Positions 1 to 7,488 are shown, numbered from the stretch's first letter. The stretch: DNA of 12,092 nucleotides from Sedimentisphaerales bacterium (GCA_016933985.1 JAFGTU010000385.1:1-12092); one strand, 5' to 3'. Notes: generated by a model not told the origin, from the letters alone. Program-made: numbers and translations.

Positions 1-101
1 ACTCGATGTTTACCGCACGAGTCCGAGATATTCTCGAAACCGTTTCCTACGTACTTTCGGCAGCCGCATAAACGGCTAAACCCCACCGAGAGACAAACCT
101 A
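1..101. other. Left edge, unassigned; possible end of an upstream gene
   Basis: Two plus-strand frames run in from the edge and stop at TAA 69-71 and TAA 77-79. Either could be the last ~22-25 codons of an upstream gene. Neither C-terminus is recognisable, so no product is called. If tcmP follows the usual pattern, the partner gene could end here (inference only). Confidence 0.25.
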
Positions 102-125
102 TTGTTTTGCGGAGAGAAACAGCAA

Positions 126-1241
126 TTGGACAGTGTATATGATTTTTTTAAGAGAAAGCGGGATTGGTCCAAGTACAAAGATTTGATACTCGACTACTAC
201 TTGGGTCCGTATCTGCAAATCGTAAAGCGAATACGTAAACCAATTCTCGTAGTCGATTGCTTTGCCGGGCCGGGTAGATTTGACGATGGACAGTCTGGCA
301 GCCCCCTAATAATCGCGAACCACCTCCAAAAACTGCACGACTTGCACTTCCCAGTGACTGGTTACTTCATCGAAGAAGCGACAGTGCTCTACAATCGGTT
401 GGAAGACAATGTCCACGATTTGACAATTCCCATCGAGACGAGGTTTGGGAGTTTTCGCGATCATGTTGCCGAGATCGCACGCCTTTCACAAACACATACG
501 GTTTTTGTGTACGTCGATCCTTTCAAGCCGACGGATGTGTTCTTTAATGACCTGGAACTAATCTATAACCAACTGAAGCGCCGTGCGAGTGTCGAGGTAC
601 TAATGAACTTCATGAGCGTGGGCTTTCTGCGAGGCGTTGAGAGTTTTCGTGACAGGGTGATAGCCGATGGTGGACTGCTTGAGAATCACGCCCTTGTTCT
701 CAAGTGGAACGAAATTGCTGGAGGGTCCTATTGGCAACAGATTGCCTATGATGATCATCTCTCGCCCGACGAACGAGCCGATAGGCTTGCCCATTGTTAC
801 GCTGACATGCTCAAGAAATGGTTCAATTGCGTTCTGCCGTTTCCTATTCGGGAGAAGTATGAACACAAATGGCCCAAGTATCACTTGATCTTCGGTTCCA
901 GACATCACAAAGCGGCGGAATTGATGAATAGGGCTATGGTGAAAGCACGACGGGAGTTCGTCAATGACGGATTCATCAAGGGCCATCTGTTCCCCAATCA
1001 GCCGCAGAAAGAGATCCTTGATCCTGATACGATTCTGCGTATAGTCATCGAAACATCTCGCGAAGTAGGAAAGACCACTTGGGTAGATCTTCGTGTACAG
1101 GCTACTGTTGCCAATCCCGCAACATATACCGACTCAGAATTCAACAGCGCAATCAAAAGAGTGATTCGCGAAGGAAAGCTTGCGAGCAACTGTAAAGGTA
1201 GGAAGATCGAAGAAGCTGCTCTTGTTTGGCCTGTCGATTGA
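126..1241 (+). CDS. tcmP: Three-Cys-motif partner protein, TcmP-like (SAM-methyltransferase-like)
   Basis: This 371-residue protein resembles the TcmP family, proteins of unknown activity usually encoded beside a radical-SAM-like three-Cys-motif protein. Seen: an N-terminal W-S-K-Y-K-D segment followed by an L-x-x-Y-L-x-P-Y-L-like helix (about residues 14-30), a glycine-rich D-C-F-A-G-P-G-R-F loop at 44-52 resembling SAM motif I, and Y-V-D-P-F at 129-133 where such methyltransferases carry an acidic/proline motif. The C-terminal ~70 residues look like a winged-helix segment. The start is ambiguous: TTG at 126 has GGAGAG (111-116) nine bases upstream, while an in-frame TTG at 102 has a weaker GAGAGA (88-93). 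The gene is visibly more A+T-rich than its downstream neighbours, which suggests separate acquisition (inference). The family assignment is from motif memory. The biochemical role is unknown, and no partner is visible in the 101 bases upstream. Confidence 0.75.
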   Translation: MDSVYDFFKRKRDWSKYKDLILDYYLGPYLQIVKRIRKPILVVDCFAGPGRFDDGQSGSPLIIANHLQKLHDLHFPVTGYFIEEATVLYNRLEDNVHDLTIPIETRFGSFRDHVAEIARLSQTHTVFVYVDPFKPTDVFFNDLELIYNQLKRRASVEVLMNFMSVGFLRGVESFRDRVIADGGLLENHALVLKWNEIAGGSYWQQIAYDDHLSPDERADRLAHCYADMLKKWFNCVLPFPIREKYEHKWPKYHLIFGSRHHKAAELMNRAMVKARREFVNDGFIKGHLFPNQPQKEILDPDTILRIVIETSREVGKTTWVDLRVQATVANPATYTDSEFNSAIKRVIREGKLASNCKGRKIEEAALVWPVD

Positions 1242-1295
1242 ATAGGACAGGGGGGTGCTCTGGCTTCCCTTTAGTGTTCCTATTCGCGATTTACG

Positions 1296-1323
1296 TTGTC
1301 TGTGTGTGCCTCCATGCTATAAT
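1296..1323 (+). promoter_or_regulatory. Sigma70-type promoter for the sulfatase gene
   Basis: A perfect TATAAT -10 box lies at 1318-1323. A TTGTCT -35-like box (4 of 6 matches to TTGACA) lies at 1296-1301, with a 16-base spacer. It sits about 95 bases before the chosen sulfatase start and points the same way. Transcription would begin near 1330, leaving a leader of about 90 bases. Confidence 0.6.
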
Positions 1324-1418
1324 GATGGATTATTCCAGCTTAATTATGGTAGCGGCCTCAACGTGTGCGATACCATGTCGTGTGTTACTATAGTCTAGAA
1401 GAAATGGAGGTAGTGTTT

Positions 1419-3596
1419 ATGGCTGGTTTTGGGAATAGTATTGACAGGCGTGGTTTTTTGCGGGTTTCTGTTGGTTCGGCGGCGGCTATGGTCTTGCCCG
1501 GGTTTTCGTTTGGTGCGAAGCAGAAGGCTGAACGGCCGAATATTCTTTGGCTAAGCTGCGAGGATATCAGCCCGGACTTGGGCTGTTATGGCGATGAGTA
1601 TTCGGTCAGCCCGAATATCGACGGCCTCGCCGCCCGTGGCGTCCGCTACGATAATGTATATTCGCACGCCGGCGTCTGCGCCCCGACGCGGTCCGGGATA
1701 ATCACCGGCATGTACCCGACCACCCTCGGCACGCACCACATGCGCTGCCAGGGCGTCACCCCGGCCAACGTCAAGTGCTTCCCCGAATATCTCAGGGCCG
1801 CCGGCTACTACTGCACCAACAACTCAAAGACCGACTACCAGTTCGACCCGCCGCCAAGCGCCTGGGATGAATGCAGCAACAAGGCCCACTGGCGCAACCG
1901 CGCCGAAGGCCAACCCTTCTTCGCTGTTTTCAACTACACCATTTCGCACGAGAGCCAGATCCGCAACCGCTCCAAAGCCATGCTCGACCGGCTCGCCGGC
2001 CTCGGCGACAAAAAGCACGACCCGGCCAAGGCCAAGCTCCCCCCGTACTATCCCGATACCCCCATCGTCCGAGAGGATTGGGCACAGTACTACGACGTCA
2101 TCACGCTGATGGACCAGCAGGTCGGGGCGGCTCTGAAAGAGCTTGAAGAGGCCGGCCTGGCCGACGATACTATCGTCTGGTTCTGGGGCGACCACGGTAG
2201 AGGCCTGCCGCGCGCGAAACGATGGATATACGACTCCGGCCTGCGAGTCCCGCTTGTTATCCGAGTGCCCGAAAAATGGCGCAAGCTCGTCCTGCCCGGC
2301 AATCCGAGCGCCCTCAAGCCCGGCTCGGCCAACGACGACCTTGTCGCCTTCATCGATTTCGCACCGACGATACTCTCCCTGACGGGCATAAGGATACCCG
2401 ACCACATCCAGGGCCGCGCATTCCTCGGCCCCCGCAAGGCCAAGTCGCGTGAATATATCTACGCCGCGCGCGACCGAATGGACGAGGCTTATGACCTCAT
2501 CCGAGCCGTCCGCGACAAACGATACAAATACATCCGCAACTACATGTGGTATGTCACCCGAGGTCAGGATATCGAGTACATGAACCAGATGCCTACAATG
2601 CAGGAGATGCGCCGACTCAACTCAGAAGGTAAGCTAAAAGGCCCGCAGCTCCAGTACTTCGAGCCGACCAAACCGGTCGAGGAGCTGTACGACTGCCAAG
2701 ACGACCCGCACGAGGTCAACAACCTCGCAGGCGACAAGAAATACCGAAAGATTCTCGAACGAATGCGAAAGGCCCACGAGCAATGGGCGATAGGGACCGG
2801 CGATATCGGCCTGATCCCCGAATCCGAATTCGACGAGATCAAACGTCCCGGCGGCCAATATCAAACAACCGCCAAGCCCATATTCTGGTCCTCCGATGGA
2901 ATGCGCATCGGCATCGTCTTGCCCACTCCCGGCGCCTCGATTGTCTATCGCACCGGCCAGGCCGGGTGGAAGCTCTACACCGAGCCGGTCGGCCTCAGCC
3001 CCGGCCAGACGCTCCGTGCAAGGGCCTGCCGAATCGGATGCAAAGACAGCGCAGAGGTGAGATTCAAATCCGGCGACAAGATCGCCGCCAGGCCACCCCA
3101 GATAAAGCAGACAGACCCCGACCACTGGCGCAACAAAGTCGCCCCTGAAATGCTCGAGCGCCTTCGCAAGATAAAGGCCCTCGACGGCCAAGGCGACAAG
3201 GCAATCCCCAAGTACACCGAAGCACTCAACGACGAATACGCCCCGGTCCGCTACTGGGCGGCGGTGGGTCTGCACACATCCTGCAAATCGCAGGTGCAGA
3301 AGGAATCCGCCGTACAAGTCCTGCTCAAAAAGCTCGACGACCCCTCGACGGTCGTCCGAGTGGTGGCGGCCCACGCCCTCTGCGACTGGGGCAGAGAAAA
3401 AGAGGCCCTGCCCGTCCTCGCCGATGCCCTCGATGATAACAACGCCAAGACCCGCCTCTACGCCGTCACCGCCCTGAACAAGATAGGCCCCAAGGCCCGC
3501 CCCATCCTGCCACGCATCCAGGCAGCCCTCAAAGACAGCGAAGGATACGTCCAGAGGATGGCAAGAACAATAGAAGAACGCCTCGAAAACAAGTAG
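1419..3596 (+). CDS. Tat-exported formylglycine sulfatase with CHB_HEX-like and HEAT-repeat C-terminal domains
   Basis: This 725-residue exported enzyme should hydrolyse sulfate esters or N-sulfo groups on glycans. The ATG at 1419 has GGAGG (1406-1410) eight bases upstream; a GTG at 1365 in frame lacks this and would bury the export signal. Residues 7-30 form a twin-arginine signal (R10-R11-G-F-L-R, then an Ala/Val-rich stretch). The sulfatase domain shows E48-D49 at the N-terminal metal site, the formylglycine motif C87-A-P-T-R91, and G-D258-H259-G followed by K267. About 490-558 resembles the chitobiase/hexosaminidase C-terminal domain, a beta-sandwich found in many planctomycete enzymes. 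About 575-725 holds around four HEAT-like helical repeats. The N-terminal part resembles SGSH/heparan N-sulfatase-like enzymes, but the substrate is unknown. Activity needs a formylglycine-generating enzyme or an anSME encoded elsewhere. A co-directional amidohydrolase follows 107 bases downstream. Confidence 0.93.
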   Translation: MAGFGNSIDRRGFLRVSVGSAAAMVLPGFSFGAKQKAERPNILWLSCEDISPDLGCYGDEYSVSPNIDGLAARGVRYDNVYSHAGVCAPTRSGIITGMYPTTLGTHHMRCQGVTPANVKCFPEYLRAAGYYCTNNSKTDYQFDPPPSAWDECSNKAHWRNRAEGQPFFAVFNYTISHESQIRNRSKAMLDRLAGLGDKKHDPAKAKLPPYYPDTPIVREDWAQYYDVITLMDQQVGAALKELEEAGLADDTIVWFWGDHGRGLPRAKRWIYDSGLRVPLVIRVPEKWRKLVLPGNPSALKPGSANDDLVAFIDFAPTILSLTGIRIPDHIQGRAFLGPRKAKSREYIYAARDRMDEAYDLIRAVRDKRYKYIRNYMWYVTRGQDIEYMNQMPTMQEMRRLNSEGKLKGPQLQYFEPTKPVEELYDCQDDPHEVNNLAGDKKYRKILERMRKAHEQWAIGTGDIGLIPESEFDEIKRPGGQYQTTAKPIFWSSDGMRIGIVLPTPGASIVYRTGQAGWKLYTEPVGLSPGQTLRARACRIGCKDSAEVRFKSGDKIAARPPQIKQTDPDHWRNKVAPEMLERLRKIKALDGQGDKAIPKYTEALNDEYAPVRYWAAVGLHTSCKSQVQKESAVQVLLKKLDDPSTVVRVVAAHALCDWGREKEALPVLADALDDNNAKTRLYAVTALNKIGPKARPILPRIQAALKDSEGYVQRMARTIEERLENK

Positions 3597-3641
3597 CACT
3601 GAAACAACCGCTCATCTTCGTAAGAACGAACCGAAAAAATC

Positions 3642-3669
3642 TATTTAGCCTGCGCTTCTACCGCAGGTC
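3642..3669 (+). repeat. 28-nt dispersed palindrome, copy 1
   Basis: A TATTTAG lead (3642-3648) is followed by a perfect 6-bp hairpin: CCTGCG (3649-3654), a 7-nt loop (3655-3661), CGCAGG (3662-3667), then TC. A second copy lies at 7835-7862 with the same lead, tail and loop pattern and with compensatory stem changes. It ends 34 bases before the start codon of the downstream hydrolase. There is no U-tract, so it is not called a terminator. Confidence 0.7.
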
Positions 3670-3703
3670 AGACTTGCAACACCGGGAATTCCGAGAGGTT
3701 ATT

Positions 3704-5071
3704 ATGAGTAAACGCATAGTGATCTACGCTCTTTGCGTCGTTTGCCTTCTCGTCAACGCCGCCGATGGAACCGAAAAGGCTGACGAGCTTGTATCAAATC
3801 CGAACTTTCAACCTTCGCCGACAAGCGAATTACCGCAGGACTGGACCGTCTGGAAGCCGATATGGGAGCCGGCCGCGTGCAGCATCAAGAGCACTAAAAA
3901 GGGCCTCCTGATTCAGGGTAAAGACCCCTATGCCGTCGGGGGCGTCACACAGGAAATCAAGAACATAAAGGGCGGACAGGCATACGCAATTGAAGCACTC
4001 TGCGAATTTGAAAATAAACCGACCCCATATCAATCGGTCCTGGTCCGTCTCTACTGGCTGCGCGCAGGCAGACTCTTGCACCCGGCCGGCATACTTCTCA
4101 AGAGCCCGGCCATTAAAGGCAATGCCGGAACATTCGCCGATGTCCTCATCGCGCCGGATAGCGCCGACGTCGCACGCATCTCGCTCGAAGTAAAGTGGCC
4201 CCGAGGCGGCTCGGTGGTCTGGAAGAGCGTTAGCATGCAGCCGACGGCCAGGCCGAAGCCACGGAAGGTCAAGGTCGGCGCCGTCTACCTTCGCCCGCGC
4301 AACAGCACGCCCGAGAAGAATATGGCCCTCTGGTGCGAGCAGATAGACGCAGCGGGCAAGCTCGGCCTCGACATCGTCTGCCTCGGTGAAGTCATCCAGA
4401 GCGTCGGGACATCAGCCACAATACTCGACTGCGCCCAGCAGATACCCGGACCCGCCACCGAGCAACTGGGCCTCGCCGCCAAGAAGAACAGCATCTACGT
4501 AGTCGCCACCATCAACGAAAAGGCGGGTGATGTTGTTTACAATACAGCCGTCTTGATTGACCGCCGGGGCAACCTCGCCGGCAAATACAGAAAGGTCCAC
4601 CTGCCCCGCGAGGAGTGGAAACAGGGCGTTCGCCCGGGCGATCAATACCCCGTCTTCGAGACCGACTTCGGCAAGGTCGCCATTCAAATCTGCTACGACT
4701 GGTTCTTCCCCGAACCCGAATCAATCTTCGCACTAAAATGCGCGGAGATTATCTTCGCGCCCACATGGGGCAACACGCTGCCCGACAAGGACGGCTGTGT
4801 TGACGGCGAAACTACGTTTCGAGTCCGTGCACGAGACAACGGAGTCTATATGGTCCCATGCGTTTATGACGGCAACAGCATGGTGATAGACCCGATGGGA
4901 AGAATTCTCGCATCCAGCAACGGCAAGACAGGCGTCTTCTGGGCCGAGATCGACCTCAACAAGAAAGAGCCTCTCGACTGGGTGGGCCACTGGCGGTCAA
5001 TCGCCCCGCGCCACAGAATGCCAGAGACTTATGCACCCCTCCTGGAAACCGAGAGGAAAACGACGCCTTGA
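3704..5071 (+). CDS. Secreted carbon-nitrogen hydrolase (nitrilase superfamily) with N-terminal beta-sandwich-like domain
   Basis: This 455-residue protein cleaves a non-peptide C-N bond (amide, carbamoyl or nitrile); the substrate is unknown. The ATG at 3704 follows GAGAGG (3693-3698) by five bases; an upstream TTG at 3674 is less convincing. Residues 1-22 form a Sec-type signal with no lipobox at its end, so a soluble periplasmic or secreted protein is likely. Residues ~25-165 (starting L-V-S-N-P-N-F, typical of CBM-like domains) look like a carbohydrate-binding-type beta-sandwich. The hydrolase domain spans ~188-440 and keeps the full catalytic triad: E229 (L-G-E-V), K297 (Y-R-K-V-H-L-P) and C330 (Q-I-C-Y-D-W). 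It follows the sulfatase on the same strand, so a shared glycan-degradation role is plausible but inferred. A family-level call is safe; a specific enzyme name is not. Confidence 0.88.
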   Translation: MSKRIVIYALCVVCLLVNAADGTEKADELVSNPNFQPSPTSELPQDWTVWKPIWEPAACSIKSTKKGLLIQGKDPYAVGGVTQEIKNIKGGQAYAIEALCEFENKPTPYQSVLVRLYWLRAGRLLHPAGILLKSPAIKGNAGTFADVLIAPDSADVARISLEVKWPRGGSVVWKSVSMQPTARPKPRKVKVGAVYLRPRNSTPEKNMALWCEQIDAAGKLGLDIVCLGEVIQSVGTSATILDCAQQIPGPATEQLGLAAKKNSIYVVATINEKAGDVVYNTAVLIDRRGNLAGKYRKVHLPREEWKQGVRPGDQYPVFETDFGKVAIQICYDWFFPEPESIFALKCAEIIFAPTWGNTLPDKDGCVDGETTFRVRARDNGVYMVPCVYDGNSMVIDPMGRILASSNGKTGVFWAEIDLNKKEPLDWVGHWRSIAPRHRMPETYAPLLETERKTTP

Positions 5072-5173
5072 TTCAGAAGCTCAACAGATTACGGCTGACC
5101 TTCTACAATATCGGTGTGTTGGCGACCTTTGTTTTGAGCATTAGCATTTGGGACATTTGATATTGTTTCGCAT

Positions 5174-5196
5174 TTCGGATTTAGTGCTTCGGATTT
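5174..5196 (+). repeat. Short tandem direct repeat in an A+T-rich spacer
   Basis: TTCGGATTT occurs at 5174-5182 and again at 5188-5196, inside a T-rich stretch (about 5120-5200) of the 167-base spacer between the convergent hydrolase and trmB genes. No strong intrinsic terminator is visible for either gene. Confidence 0.45.
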
Positions 5197-5238
5197 GGCA
5201 ACACGAAAGTGCCCTGGCCGCCGGCCTTTGTCATGCGC

Positions 5239-5862
5239 CTACACCTTCCTCACCGCAATCGTATAAATCTCCCTCTTATCCTTAATGTACTTGCGTTCGT
5301 AGTTAGTCCCCGTTAATTCCTCCGGTCCGGCGTCGGCGGTGGGCGCGAAATCAATCTCTTCGAGCCTGTCGCCGAACGCAGCGATCACTCCCTGCATAAC
5401 CTGGAAATACTCGTCGTGGTCCGTTGCAATTCTGACCTGTCCCCCAATCTTCAGACATCGCAAGAGCTGCTCTGTGTTCGCAGGCGACACAAACCTTCTT
5501 TTGTGGTGACGTTTCTTAGGCCAGGGGTCGGGGAAATAAATATGGAAGCAGTCCACCGATTCGTCGGCCACGTGCCCGGCTATGAAGGAGGCCGCATCCG
5601 TCCGGATTATACGGACGTTGCCAAGTCCCCAACGCCCAATCCGATCTACGGCATACCGGTAGTATTTCCGCGCCCATTCAATGCCAAGAAAATTGGCCTG
5701 GCTATCCCTTCGCGCCTGGCTTAGCAGGAACGTCCCCTTCCCGGCGCCAATCTCAATGTGGACCGGGCCATCGCGTCCGAAAACATCCCGAAAGTCGAGC
5801 CGACCAGCCAAGTCTGCCGCATTTAGTGACACCCAAGCATAATCTCTTAGAATCCTGCGCAT
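5239..5862 (-). CDS. trmB: tRNA (guanine-N7-)-methyltransferase
   Basis: A 207-residue cytoplasmic enzyme that transfers a methyl group from SAM to N7 of G46 in the tRNA variable loop. Seen: SAM motif I I-E-I-G-A-G-K-G (36-43), G-I-E-W (60-63), the family hallmark F-P-D-P-W-P-K-K-R-H-H-K-R-R (110-123), A-T-D-H-D-E-Y (146-152) and T-N-Y-E-R-K-Y (186-192). The length is at the short end for bacterial TrmB, and the N-terminus is compact. The chosen ATG (5862-5860) has no clear Shine-Dalgarno sequence; the bases before it are A+T-rich. It lies convergent to the secreted hydrolase and divergent from the isochorismatase-fold gene, so it is probably its own transcription unit. A housekeeping gene, well supported. 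Confidence 0.95.
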   Translation of the reverse strand: MRRILRDYAWVSLNAADLAGRLDFRDVFGRDGPVHIEIGAGKGTFLLSQARRDSQANFLGIEWARKYYRYAVDRIGRWGLGNVRIIRTDAASFIAGHVADESVDCFHIYFPDPWPKKRHHKRRFVSPANTEQLLRCLKIGGQVRIATDHDEYFQVMQGVIAAFGDRLEEIDFAPTADAGPEELTGTNYERKYIKDKREIYTIAVRKV

Positions 5863-5919
5863 GCGTTAAATTAGGCAATTAGCACGTATCAAATAAAAGG
5901 GGCGCTACTGTGCCTTTCC

Positions 5920-5925
5920 ATTATA
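5920..5925 (-). promoter_or_regulatory. Candidate -10 box for trmB
   Basis: On the minus strand a perfect TATAAT lies at 5925-5920, about 57 bases upstream of the trmB start. No good -35 box is visible at 16-18 bases spacing, so the promoter call rests on the -10 box alone. Confidence 0.4.
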
Positions 5926-6023
5926 CGGGAATCACGGCCTTGCAGCGACCCCCAAATCGTCTTTGCCCATTTACCCGCCCCCTTCGCAGCTAAAGTCCGC
6001 TGCCTTACTATGCGATAAAAACT

Positions 6024-6053
6024 CTGAACCGGCTATTGGCCCAAGCGTATAAA
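6024..6053 (+). promoter_or_regulatory. Weak candidate promoter for the isochorismatase-fold gene
   Basis: TATAAA at 6048-6053 with a poor CTGAAC (6024-6029) 18 bases upstream, 43 bases before the ATG at 6097. Position and orientation fit; sequence support is modest. Confidence 0.3.
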
Positions 6054-6096
6054 TATTAGGACTCGAAGCGCGTAAGCCAAGGAAGGACATGGTGCA

Positions 6097-6801
6097 ATGA
6101 TTCTCCAATTGGTTAGATCGCGTCGTAAACAGGTTCTCATAGATGTGGACACGCAGAAAGACTTCCTTTTAGCCACCGGCAAGGTCTGCATCAGGAACCA
6201 TCGCAGGGTCCTGGGGCATATTCGAAGAATCATGGCCTGGGCCAGAACCAGAGGCGTCCCGATTATCTCACTCGCCGAGGTCCATCCCAACAACAACGGT
6301 GAGAGCGAATATGACTACTGTATGGACGGAACAGAGGGACAGAAGAAGGTTCGCTACACCCTTGTGGGCAACCGCATCAGCTTCCCGGCAGACGGAAGTA
6401 CCGACTTGCCAAGGGACATGCTCAGACTGTACAAACAGATAATTCTGCACAAGAGATGCGTCGATCCCTTCCAGGAACCCAGGATCGACCGCCTCCTCAG
6501 CGAAGTCAGGGCGAATGAGTTTATCATCATCGGCTCCACCGCTGAAGGGGCCGTTAAAGCCGCCGTCCTGGGATTGCTCCAGAGAGGAAGGAATGTCACC
6601 GTCGTCGCCGATGCCGTCGGATGCCAGAACAAAAGGGAGGCCAAGCTCGCGCTGAGAAAAGTCGAAGCAAAGGGCGCGAAGCTCGTAGAGACAAGGAGGA
6701 TCGCAGGGGTCTCACACCTGCGCCATATCGGCATCTGCGATTGCGAGAGCTGCCGGGGCCTCACAAGAAAGACATCGATACATCTCAAAGAAGTAATCTA
6801 A
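6097..6801 (+). CDS. Isochorismatase-fold (cysteine hydrolase family) protein lacking the catalytic cysteine
   Basis: This 234-residue cytoplasmic protein has the isochorismatase-like fold. The ATG at 6097 has GGAAGGA (6081-6087) nine bases upstream. Family members use an Asp-Lys-Cys triad. Here D18 (V-D-T-Q-K-D-F) and K119 (H-K-R-C-V-D-P-F) are in place, but the nucleophile position, in the loop G-S-T-A-E-G-A-V-K, is A152 instead of Cys. The downstream V-V-A-D-A-V-G strand fits the fold. The C-terminus carries a C214-x-C216-x-x-C219 cluster, which could bind metal. Hydrolysis by the usual thioester route is therefore unlikely; it may be a pseudoenzyme, a binding protein or a repurposed enzyme (inference). 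No operon partner is visible: trmB is divergent and a membrane-protein gene converges nine bases after the stop. Confidence 0.82.
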   Translation: MILQLVRSRRKQVLIDVDTQKDFLLATGKVCIRNHRRVLGHIRRIMAWARTRGVPIISLAEVHPNNNGESEYDYCMDGTEGQKKVRYTLVGNRISFPADGSTDLPRDMLRLYKQIILHKRCVDPFQEPRIDRLLSEVRANEFIIIGSTAEGAVKAAVLGLLQRGRNVTVVADAVGCQNKREAKLALRKVEAKGAKLVETRRIAGVSHLRHIGICDCESCRGLTRKTSIHLKEVI

Positions 6802-6810
6802 GAGACCGCC

Positions 6811-7131
6811 CTATTCCTCCGGCTGGGAATCCGATTTCCTCGCATTCGGCTGTGAAAAATGCGCTATCACGCTGCAAATCACGCCGGTAAGAACAAGGGC
6901 TACCCCGATTAGCATCATGACAACCGGAAGCACAGTCCCCGCACTCGGCTCGGTTGCGGCAAAGACAAACGCCGCCAATGCAACCAATATCCCCAGCAAG
7001 AGCAGCTTGTTGCCCAACGGATGAATCAGGCAGACAATCAAGAAGCTCAGCCCAAGGCACACTATCGCCGAAAAAGCGAATACCCCAAACGCCAGATCCT
7101 CGTCGATAAGCCCCAAAATCAGATTCTCCAT
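6811..7131 (-). CDS. Small three-helix membrane protein of unknown function
   Basis: A 106-residue protein that I do not recognise. Three hydrophobic segments are clear, at about 14-36, 43-59 and 66-91, with a short polar, charged C-terminal tail (N-A-R-K-S-D-S-Q-P-E-E). The start ATG (7131-7129) has AGAGAG (7144-7139) seven bases upstream; an in-frame ATG at 7194 would add 21 residues but lacks a comparable site. A minus-strand TTGACA/TAGAAT promoter lies 85 bases upstream. The stop is nine bases from the stop of the convergent isochorismatase-fold gene. It is divergent from the PadR gene, so shared regulation is possible, though its promoter is about 140 bases from the PadR operator candidate. 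An inner-membrane location is inferred. Confidence 0.7.
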   Translation of the reverse strand: MENLILGLIDEDLAFGVFAFSAIVCLGLSFLIVCLIHPLGNKLLLLGILVALAAFVFAATEPSAGTVLPVVMMLIGVALVLTGVICSVIAHFSQPNARKSDSQPEE

Positions 7132-7215
7132 AACGCATCTCTCTATAAAAACAAAAGGACCACTGCCGACAAAAATTTGCCTGACTCGCATCACCCTCTG
7201 CCACCAGCCTCCGGC

Positions 7216-7245
7216 ATTCTACCGGTTTCTAACATAGGATGTCAA
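7216..7245 (-). promoter_or_regulatory. Sigma70-type promoter for the small membrane protein
   Basis: On the minus strand, a perfect TTGACA (7245-7240) is followed by an 18-base spacer and TAGAAT (7221-7216, 5 of 6 to TATAAT). It reads towards the membrane-protein start at 7131, leaving a leader of roughly 80 bases. Confidence 0.65.
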
Positions 7246-7362
7246 CCCCAGCTTACCGCTCTCTGCCGTTAAGATCCTGAAAACCTTACACAGGTTCTTT
7301 TCTGTCTCGATGCACCGGGAATTTGTTGGGATTACTGCCTTCGTGGCGAAATGAAAAAATAT

Positions 7363-7413
7363 TTGAAAAATTCCGTTTTTTTAGTTGACATCGCATAGTA
7401 TGTATAACATAAT
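7363..7413 (+). promoter_or_regulatory. Strong promoter for padR with A-tract/T-tract upstream element
   Basis: A perfect TTGACA (7385-7390), a 17-base spacer and CATAAT (7408-7413, 5 of 6). Directly upstream lies TTG plus five A (7363-7370), five mixed bases, then seven T (7376-7382), which could act as an UP element. The same block recurs at 9716-9735 before the pseudopilin gene. Confidence 0.75.
7399..7411. promoter_or_regulatory. Candidate PadR operator (inverted repeat) overlapping the -10 box
   Basis: A perfect 5-3-5 inverted repeat, TATGT-ATA-ACATA, overlaps the -10 box at 7408-7413. PadR proteins commonly bind ATGT...ACAT palindromes at their own promoters, so autorepression is likely. 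The 3-base centre is tighter than the 8-base spacing often quoted for PadR boxes. Confidence 0.55.
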
Positions 7414-7488
7414 AAGTAAAACAAGATAAAACTCGAAGGCTTGCCGAAAGGCCCAATGAAATCTGTCATCTGAAACCAGGAGAAGAAC

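Larger units (their letters stand above)
7132..7488. other. Divergent intergenic region with two promoters
   Basis: This 357-base spacer separates the small membrane-protein gene from the PadR gene. It holds the minus-strand promoter at 7216-7245 and the PadR promoter/operator at 7363-7413. Between them (7246-7362) I see only a weak 5-bp hairpin, AACCT/AGGTT at 7282-7296, and no gene. Confidence 0.6.

Noticed and set aside
1365..1418. GTG at 1365 as the sulfatase start
   Set aside because: It would put 18 extra residues before the twin-arginine signal and lacks a Shine-Dalgarno sequence; ATG 1419 has GGAGG at eight bases.
1824..2405. Minus-strand open frame of 193 codons inside the sulfatase gene
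   Set aside because: Antisense shadow of the catalytic domain; composition follows the sense codon pattern and no family is recognisable.
2634..3599. Long open frame on the minus strand (321 codons) across the sulfatase C-terminus
   Set aside because: It lies fully antisense to a strongly supported gene with C-ending codons, which open such frames by chance; no domain or ribosome binding site is recognisable.
5216..5226. Bidirectional terminator between the hydrolase gene and trmB
   Set aside because: The GGCC/GGCC stem is only four pairs with a three-base loop and lacks a proper T-run on either strand.
6785..7204. Alternative minus-strand frame over the small membrane protein
   Set aside because: The other frame (6811-7131) has a good ribosome binding site and three clear hydrophobic helices; this one is Cys/Gly/Arg-rich with no sense of a domain.
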